DNA of 64,000 nt, taken from Minwuia thermotolerans (GTDB lineage: Bacteria; Pseudomonadota; Alphaproteobacteria; Minwuiales; Minwuiaceae). The stretch spans positions 1 through 64,000 of the forward strand of contig NZ_PIGG01000040.1 in the NCBI RefSeq assembly GCF_002924445.1, written 5' to 3'. This document shows, in pieces, positions 58,447 through 64,000 of the stretch. The notes under the pieces were generated by a model, which did not search any database, was not told the origin of the DNA, and worked only from the letters and a program-made list of their open reading frames with translations. The translations under genes were made by a program, and so were the position numbers. Every line of letters starts with the position of its first letter. Position 1 is the stretch's first letter.

Positions 58447-59916
58447 GTGATCACGCCGATGCTGGCCGATTTCCTGAAGGCGCTGCGCGAGGCCGATGTG
58501 CCGATCTCGCCCGCCGAGACGCTGGAGGCGCACCGCGCCATCGACATCGTCGGCTGGGGCGACCGCGACCTGCTGAAGGACACGCTGGCCGTCACGCTGG
58601 CCAAGTCCGAGTTCGAGAAGGAGCGCTTCGACGACTGCTTCGAGCGGTTCTTCGCGGTCGACGAATTCGACACCGACGAGGCCGAGCGCCAGCCGGCGAA
58701 CGACGACGACCACGAGCCGTCAGAGGACTCCGCGGGGTCCGGCCTGCCGGGCGAGGGCGGCGGCGAGGGCGGCGAGGGTGAAGGCGGCGGCGGTGGCGCG
58801 GGCGGTCAGCCTGGGGAAACCCCGGGGGGTGCCGCACCGGGCGAGCTCTCCGAACTGTCCCGCATGCTGCTGGAGAACGACCGCCCCGGCCTGGAGACCC
58901 GCATGGCTCAGTCGGCGGAGGTCTCGGGCGTACGCGATATCGTGTTGTTCACCCAGATCGGCCAGTTCACCCGCCGCATCGCCGAGGGCATGGGGCTGCA
59001 GGAACTGGACGACGATCTTTCCGAACTGCGCGACGCAGGACTGGCCGGCGACGGACGGGCCGAGGCGCTGGGCCAGCGGCTGAACGCGCTGCGTGGACGG
59101 ATGATGGAACGCATCCGCGACTACGTCGAACAGCAACTCGCCCTGCAGGCCGCCAACAAGAGCCGCCGCGTGCGCGAGGAACTGCTGGAACAGATGCGCC
59201 TGACCAATGTGGAGCGGCGCGACTACCTGGTCATGCAGAACCTGGTGCGCAAGATGGCCAGGAAGCTGGTCGTGCTGCATTCCCGGCGCAAGAAGAAGTC
59301 CCACCGCGGCCAGCTCGACATCCGCCGCACGCTGCGCAAGAACCGCGGCTATGACGGCATGATCGTGGAGCCGCAATGGCGGCGGACCAGGATCGACCGC
59401 CCGGACGTGCATGTGCTCTGCGACGTTTCCGGCTCGGTCGCCAATGTCGCGCGCTTCCTGCTGATGTTCCTCTATTCGCTGCAGGAGGTGTTGCCCAAGG
59501 TCCGCGCCTACGCCTTCGCCGGCGAACTGCGCGAGGTCACGAAGCTGTTCGAGACGCGGCCCATCGAGGAGGCGGTGGCGAGCGTGCTGGAGGATTTCGC
59601 CTACATGCCGACGGACTACGGCCGGTCGCTGATGGATTTCCGCGACATCGGGCTGGACGACGTCGACTACCGCTCCACGGTGATCATCCTGGGCGATGCC
59701 CGTTCCAATTACTCCGATCCGAAGACGGAGGTGGTGCGCACGATCTACGACCGGTCCAAGCGGCTCATCTGGCTCAATCCGGAAGGCCGCAACCAGTGGG
59801 GCACCGGCGATTCGGAGATGCTGCGCTATGCGCCCAACTGCCACCAGGTGGAGGTCTGCAACTCGCTGCGCCATCTGGAACGGATCGTCGACCGGGTGCT
59901 GCGTTCCGCCCTCTGA
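58447..59916 (+). CDS. VWA-domain protein, CoxE-like
   Basis: 489 residues. An N-terminal helical domain (ADFLKALREADVPISPAETLE) is followed by a Gly/Glu-rich low-complexity linker (about 90-130), the basic SRRKKKSHRGQLDIRRTLRK segment typical of CoxE-like proteins, and a VWA domain with the MIDAS motif DVSGSVA. These proteins usually work with a MoxR-type AAA+ ATPase in metal-cofactor insertion or complex assembly. None is encoded beside it here. The GTG at 58447 has AGGGGAG 7 bases upstream; the frame is open further upstream. Confidence 0.82.
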   Translation: MITPMLADFLKALREADVPISPAETLEAHRAIDIVGWGDRDLLKDTLAVTLAKSEFEKERFDDCFERFFAVDEFDTDEAERQPANDDDHEPSEDSAGSGLPGEGGGEGGEGEGGGGGAGGQPGETPGGAAPGELSELSRMLLENDRPGLETRMAQSAEVSGVRDIVLFTQIGQFTRRIAEGMGLQELDDDLSELRDAGLAGDGRAEALGQRLNALRGRMMERIRDYVEQQLALQAANKSRRVREELLEQMRLTNVERRDYLVMQNLVRKMARKLVVLHSRRKKKSHRGQLDIRRTLRKNRGYDGMIVEPQWRRTRIDRPDVHVLCDVSGSVANVARFLLMFLYSLQEVLPKVRAYAFAGELREVTKLFETRPIEEAVASVLEDFAYMPTDYGRSLMDFRDIGLDDVDYRSTVIILGDARSNYSDPKTEVVRTIYDRSKRLIWLNPEGRNQWGTGDSEMLRYAPNCHQVEVCNSLRHLERIVDRVLRSAL

Positions 59917-60028
59917 GGCGGCCCGACATTCAAAAACACCATTACTTTCTGTGAGTTACCGGTCGCCAGGGTTGGATGGCCGCGCCTGCACTCCCATCTG
60001 TCGGGGACAAGGAAGAAAGGAGTGGACC

Positions 60029-60157
60029 ATGACCTCCGAAAAACTGAATGTCGAAGAGGCCCGTCAGGGTGAGACGTCGGGCCATGTCCGCGCCATGCTT
60101 GTCGGCGGCGTCGCCGGCGCCGTGATCGCGCTGGCCATCGCCTGGGCCTTCTTCTAG
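60029..60157 (+). CDS. Small single-helix membrane protein
   Basis: 42 residues: a polar head (MTSEKLNVEEARQGETSGH) and one C-terminal membrane helix (AMLVGGVAGAVIALAIAWAF). AAGGAG stands 7 bases before the ATG, one of the best ribosome sites in the window. The 112 bases upstream, including an AT-rich stretch at 59933-59955, have no other gene and could hold its promoter. The function is unknown. Confidence 0.65.
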   Translation: MTSEKLNVEEARQGETSGHVRAMLVGGVAGAVIALAIAWAFF

Positions 60158-60174
60158 GGCAATCCCCGGATCCG

Positions 60175-60627
60175 TCAGAGATCGAGCTTCATGCCGGCAT
60201 GGGAATGGACGAAGCCCAGCCGCTCGTAGAAACGGATGGCATCGGCGCGCCTCAAATCGGACGTGAGTTGCGCCAGCGCCGCGCCGTCCGCGCGCGCCCG
60301 CTCGATCGCGTGACGCAGCATCCGCTCGCCCAGTCCCTGCCCGCGCGCCGCGCCCGCCACGCGCACGCCCTCGATCTGGGCGCGCAGCATGCCGCTCCGT
60401 GAGAGCCCCGGGATCAGCGTGTACTGAAGACAGCCCATGACCGCGCCGCCCTCGTCGACGGCGAGGATGTAGTCGTTGCCGGTCTGCGCCTGCATGGCCC
60501 TCAGCGCCGCGCGATAGGGTTCGAGATCGGACGGGGTCTCCCGCGCCCTGCCCAGCCCGTCATCGGCCAGCAGCGCGGCTATGGCGGCGAGGTCGTTCTC
60601 GACGGCGCTGCGGAAGGATATGTTCAT
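60175..60627 (-). CDS. GNAT family N-acetyltransferase
   Basis: 150 residues. The acetyl-CoA loop is VAGAARGQGLGERMLRHAI (Q/RxxGxG/A), followed by LTSDLRRADAIRFYERLGF, the motif B region. The substrate is unknown. The ATG at 60627 is the only reasonable start. It lies downstream of nrdJ on the same strand, but a terminator separates them. Confidence 0.88.
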   Translation of the reverse strand: MNISFRSAVENDLAAIAALLADDGLGRARETPSDLEPYRAALRAMQAQTGNDYILAVDEGGAVMGCLQYTLIPGLSRSGMLRAQIEGVRVAGAARGQGLGERMLRHAIERARADGAALAQLTSDLRRADAIRFYERLGFVHSHAGMKLDL

Positions 60628-60636
60628 CGCCGGCCC

Positions 60637-60675
60637 TCAAAAAAGGGAAACGGCGCCACCCGTGAGGATGACGCC
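60637..60675 (-). terminator. Rho-independent terminator of nrdJ
   Basis: On the minus strand GGCGTCATCC-TCAC-GGGTGGCGCC forms a 10-bp stem with two G-T pairs, followed by GTTTCCC and six T. It lies 26 bases past the nrdJ stop. Confidence 0.6.
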
Positions 60676-60701
60676 GCATTCCGTTCATCCGTCCCCGAAG
60701 G

Positions 60702-63700
60702 TCAGGAGCAGCCCGTGGTCGCGCCGCAGGTGTCGCATTTCAGGCAGGTGCCGTTGCGCACCAGGGTGAAGTTGCCGCACTCGTCGCAGCTGTCGCCCTC
60801 ATAGCCTTTCATGCGCGCGACCGCGGCCTGCTGCGCCCGCCCGTCGCCGCCGCGCACCACCGCCGGCGATTCGCCGGAACCGATGGCGACCTCGGTATAG
60901 GTCGATGTCGCCATCGCGGCCGCGCCGCCCGCGGCGCTGCCGGCGGCCCACATCGCCTCGGCAGTCTGCTCGACCGCCTGCGTCGTCTGTTTCCGCTTGT
61001 CGGGATTGAGCACGTAGAGGTTGGAGCGGACATAACCGGTCGAGGCGACTTTCATCACCGCTTCCAACGCCTCGTCGGTGGCCCGGACCTCCTTCGCCGC
61101 GGTCGCGGGCAGCTCGCCCTCGTGGGCGCCCTGGCCCAGCGCATCGGCGCGCAGATCGTTCGGCTCCACATGGGCGAGATCGTTGCGCCCCATGTAGCTC
61201 ACCGCCAGCTCCCTGAAGACGTAGTCCAGGATTGAGGTAGCGTTCTTGATCGCCTCATTGCCCTGAACGATGCCATTGGGCTCGAAGCGCGTGAAGGTGA
61301 AGGCCTCGACGAACTCCTCCAGCGGCACGCCGTACTGCAGGCCGATGGAGATGGCGATGGCGAAGTTGTTCATCAGGCTGCGGAAGGCGGCGCCTTCCTT
61401 GTGCATGTCGATGAAGATCTCACCCAGCTCGCCGTCGTCGTACTCGCCGGTGCGCAGGTAGACCTTGTGGCCGCCGACCAGCGCCTTCTGGGTGTAGCCC
61501 TTGCGCCGGCCGGGCAGACGCCGGCGTTCGTGCACCAGCACCTTCTCGACGATGCGCTCGGCCACCACCTGCGCCTTCTCCGCCAGCGGCGCATCCGCCA
61601 GGGTTTCTTCCAGGCTCTCGCCGTCCTCCTCGAGCGCGATCGCGCTCAGCGGCTGAGAGAGCTTGGAGCCATCGCGGTAGAGGGCGTTCGCCTTCAGGCC
61701 CAGCCGCCAGGACAGCATGTAGGCTTCCTTGCAGTTCTCGACCGTCGCCGAGTTCGGCATGTTGATGGTCTTGGAGATGGCCCCGGAGATGAACGGCTGG
61801 GCCGCCGCCATCATCCGGATGTGGCTTTCCGCGGACAGGTAGCGCTTGCCGATGCGGCCGCAGGGATTGGCGCAGTCGAAGACGGGCAGATGCTCGTCCT
61901 TCAGATGCGGCGCGCCCTCCAGTGTCATCGCCCCGCAGACATGGGTGTTGGCGGCCTCGATGTCGGCCTTGGAGAAGCCCAGCGCCGAGAGCACGTCGAA
62001 GCTGAAGTCATCGAGCTGTTCAGGCTCGAAGCCCAGCACGCGCAGGCAGAAATCTTCGCCGATGGTGTACTTGTTGAACGCGAAGCGGATGTCGAAGGCG
62101 CTCTGCAGCCCCTCCTCGATGCGCTCCAGCACCGCCTCGTTGAAGCCCTTCTGCATCAGGCTTTCGAAGTTCACGCCCGGCGAACCGTCCAGGGTGCCGT
62201 GGCCCACGGCGTAGTTGATGATGTCCTCGCACTCCGACTGGCTGTAACCCAGCTTCGCCAGGGCCGCCGGCACGGTGCGGTTGATGATCTTGAAGTAGCC
62301 GCCGCCTGCGAGCTTCTTGAACTTCACCGTGGCGAAGTCGGGCTCGATGCCGGTGGTGTCGCAGTCCATGACCAGACCGATCGTGCCGGTCGGTGCGATC
62401 ACGGTCGCCTGGGCATTGCGGAAGCCGTTGATCCTGCCCAGATCAAGCGCCCGGTCCCAGGCCCGGCGCGCCGCCTCGACCAGATCCTGTTCGGGGCAGT
62501 CCGCCGCTTCCAGCGGCACCGGCGCGATGGCCAGATCCTCGTAGCCGTCGGTTTCGCCATAGGCGGCGCGGCGGTGATTGCGGATCACCCGCATCATCGC
62601 GTCCGCATTGTTGGCGAAGCCCGGGAACGCGCCCAGTTCGCCCGACATCTCGGCGGATGTGGCGTAGGATTCGCCGGTCATCAGCGCGGTGATCGCGGCG
62701 CAGATCGCCCGGCCCTCGTCGGAATCGTAGGCCAGACCCATGGACATCAGCAGCCCGCCGATATTGGCGTAGCCGAGGCCCAGGGTGCGGTACTTGTAGC
62801 TCAGCTCCGCGATCTCCTTCGACGGGAACTGCGCCATCAGCACCGAGATTTCCAGTGTCACGGTCCAGAGACGGACGGCGTGCTCGAAGGCGGCGATATC
62901 GAACCGGCCCTCGGCGTCGCGGAACTGCATCAGGTTGAGCGACGCCAGATTGCAGGCCGTGTCGTCGAGGAACATGTACTCAGAGCACGGATTGGAGGCG
63001 TTGATCCGCCCGTCATTGGGGCAGGTGTGCCACTCGTTGATCGTGGTGTCGTACTGGACGCCCGGATCGGCCGAGGCCCACGCGGCGTAGCAGACCTTCT
63101 CCCACAGTTCCTCGGCCGGCAGCGTGCGCGCGACCTCGTCCACGGTGCGGTATTTCAGCTTCCAGTCGCCCTTCTGCTGGACCGCGTTGAGGAAGGCGTT
63201 GGGGACGCGCACGGAGTTGTTGGAGTTCTGGCCGGAGACCGTCAGATAGGCCTCCGAGTCCCAGTCCTTGTTGTAGACCGGGAAGTCGATTTCGCGGTAG
63301 CCCTGACCGGCGAACTGGATGACGCGCTGTATGTAGTTTTCCGGGATCACGGCCTTGCGGGCGGCGATGATCTCGGACTTCAGCGCCGCGTTCTCCTTCG
63401 GATCCAGGCGGCGCTTGTCGTCGGGCGCGAAAGCGTCGTTCCAGCACGCGGCGATGATCAGGTTGAGGTGCTTGTTGGCGAGCGTCGAGCCGGAGACCAG
63501 CGCGGCCACCTTCTGCTCCTCGACCGCCTTCCACATCACGTATTCCTCGATGTCGGGATGATCGAGGTCCACGGTAACCATCTTGGCGGCGCGGCGGGTC
63601 GTGCCGCCGGACTTGATGGCCCCGGCGGCGCGGTCGCCGATCTTGAGGAAGCTCATCAGGCCCGAGGACTTGCCGCCGCCCGACAGGGGCTCGTTGGCGG

Positions 63701-64000
63701 CGCGGACAGACGAGAAATTGGTGCCGGTGCCGGAGCCGTACTTGAACAGGCGCGCTTCGCGGACCCAGAGGTCCATGATGCCGCCCTCGTTCACCAGATC
63801 GTCGGAGATCGACTGGATGAAGCAGGCGTGGGGCTGCGGGTGTTCGTAGGCGCTGCGGGACTGGGTGAGCTCACCGGTCTGGAAATCGACGTAGTAATGG
63901 CCCTGGGCGGGGCCGTCGATGCCATAGGCCCAGTGCAGGCCGGTATTGAACCACTGGGGCGAATTGGGCGCCGCCATCTGCCGGGCCAGCATGTAGCGCA
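60702..64000 (-). CDS. nrdJ: Adenosylcobalamin-dependent ribonucleotide reductase (partial)
   Basis: About 1,099 C-terminal residues; the start lies beyond the right edge. [16 protein letters not shown] begins the visible catalytic barrel. [22 protein letters not shown] holds the active-site Asn, radical Cys and Glu (NxCxE) and, ten residues on, a redox Cys. [10 protein letters not shown] carries the partner Cys. A long C-terminal extension ends in two CxxC pairs (CDECG and CDTCG), probably a zinc ribbon. It makes dNTPs without needing oxygen, using vitamin B12. Confidence 0.95.
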   Translation of the reverse strand, partial: RYMLARQMAAPNSPQWFNTGLHWAYGIDGPAQGHYYVDFQTGELTQSRSAYEHPQPHACFIQSISDDLVNEGGIMDLWVREARLFKYGSGTGTNFSSVRAANEPLSGGGKSSGLMSFLKIGDRAAGAIKSGGTTRRAAKMVTVDLDHPDIEEYVMWKAVEEQKVAALVSGSTLANKHLNLIIAACWNDAFAPDDKRRLDPKENAALKSEIIAARKAVIPENYIQRVIQFAGQGYREIDFPVYNKDWDSEAYLTVSGQNSNNSVRVPNAFLNAVQQKGDWKLKYRTVDEVARTLPAEELWEKVCYAAWASADPGVQYDTTINEWHTCPNDGRINASNPCSEYMFLDDTACNLASLNLMQFRDAEGRFDIAAFEHAVRLWTVTLEISVLMAQFPSKEIAELSYKYRTLGLGYANIGGLLMSMGLAYDSDEGRAICAAITALMTGESYATSAEMSGELGAFPGFANNADAMMRVIRNHRRAAYGETDGYEDLAIAPVPLEAADCPEQDLVEAARRAWDRALDLGRINGFRNAQATVIAPTGTIGLVMDCDTTGIEPDFATVKFKKLAGGGYFKIINRTVPAALAKLGYSQSECEDIINYAVGHGTLDGSPGVNFESLMQKGFNEAVLERIEEGLQSAFDIRFAFNKYTIGEDFCLRVLGFEPEQLDDFSFDVLSALGFSKADIEAANTHVCGAMTLEGAPHLKDEHLPVFDCANPCGRIGKRYLSAESHIRMMAAAQPFISGAISKTINMPNSATVENCKEAYMLSWRLGLKANALYRDGSKLSQPLSAIALEEDGESLEETLADAPLAEKAQVVAERIVEKVLVHERRRLPGRRKGYTQKALVGGHKVYLRTGEYDDGELGEIFIDMHKEGAAFRSLMNNFAIAISIGLQYGVPLEEFVEAFTFTRFEPNGIVQGNEAIKNATSILDYVFRELAVSYMGRNDLAHVEPNDLRADALGQGAHEGELPATAAKEVRATDEALEAVMKVASTGYVRSNLYVLNPDKRKQTTQAVEQTAEAMWAAGSAAGGAAAMATSTYTEVAIGSGESPAVVRGGDGRAQQAAVARMKGYEGDSCDECGNFTLVRNGTCLKCDTCGATTGCS

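Overview
The window is a high-GC, densely packed stretch of bacterial chromosome. The gene content points to an alphaproteobacterium, probably near the Rhodospirillales. Evidence is the kdsD-lptC-lptA-lptB-rpoN-hpf-ptsN run, an FYDLN-acid (TIGR02300) protein, a TIGR02444 protein, YdcH/DUF465 proteins, a B12-dependent class II ribonucleotide reductase, long-form HPF and a full squalene/hopanoid operon. No rRNA, CRISPR array, prophage or replication origin is visible. The only mobile-element trace is the C-terminal end of an IS630-type transposase at the left edge.

Layout. 0-3.5 kb (mostly minus): glutaryl-CoA dehydrogenase, a RidA-like protein, a PilZ protein and a ferritin-like diiron protein. 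3.6-6.2 kb: an overlapping pair of unrecognised genes, a membrane-anchored degenerate kinase (pseudokinase) and a three-helix membrane protein. 6.2-9.3 kb: pgsA followed by molybdenum-cofactor genes mobB, moeA, moaD and moaE, all with 4-base stop/start overlaps. 9.4-10.7 kb: tandem exoD paralogues. 10.7-16.7 kb (minus): gltBD glutamate synthase with a recognisable promoter and a leader of about 250 nt. 17-24.6 kb: an NDUFA9-like epimerase, RNase D, then the LPS-transport and nitrogen-sigma run. 24.7-30 kb: M23 peptidase, TTC38-like TPR protein, transporter, SDR, GFA and ATC-hydrolase-like proteins. 30-34.7 kb (minus): dsbA-like, smc and a hexapeptide-repeat gene. 34.9-41.8 kb: acyl-CoA dehydrogenase, purEK, a diguanylate cyclase, two YdcH proteins, TIGR02444, a phosphotransferase and an extensin-like protein. 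41.9-42.6 kb: tRNA-Ala(GGC) and TIGR02300. 42.7-45.5 kb: sulfotransferase, flippase and a small unknown protein. 45.6-50.6 kb: fetAB-like transporter, argG, EamA transporter and a crotonase, interrupted by palindromic repeats. 50.7-58.3 kb: amidase, then hpnB-hpnC-hpnD-hpnE-shc. 58.4-64 kb: a VWA/CoxE-like protein, a 42-residue membrane peptide, a GNAT enzyme and nrdJ, which is cut by the right edge.

Most of the window is core metabolism and envelope biology: squalene made by HpnCDE is cyclised by Shc, KdsD and Lpt proteins make and export LPS, and MobB/MoeA/MoaDE finish the molybdenum cofactor. The least explained pieces are the pseudokinase/membrane pair at 3.6-6.2 kb with stacked palindromes upstream, two families of intergenic palindromic repeats (one sits inside the fetAB operon), a flippase gene with no normal start codon, a MoaD that runs two residues past its Gly-Gly, and several convergent gene pairs whose stop codons are shared or built into one hairpin. 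All assignments come from reading motifs and gene order. No database search was run.
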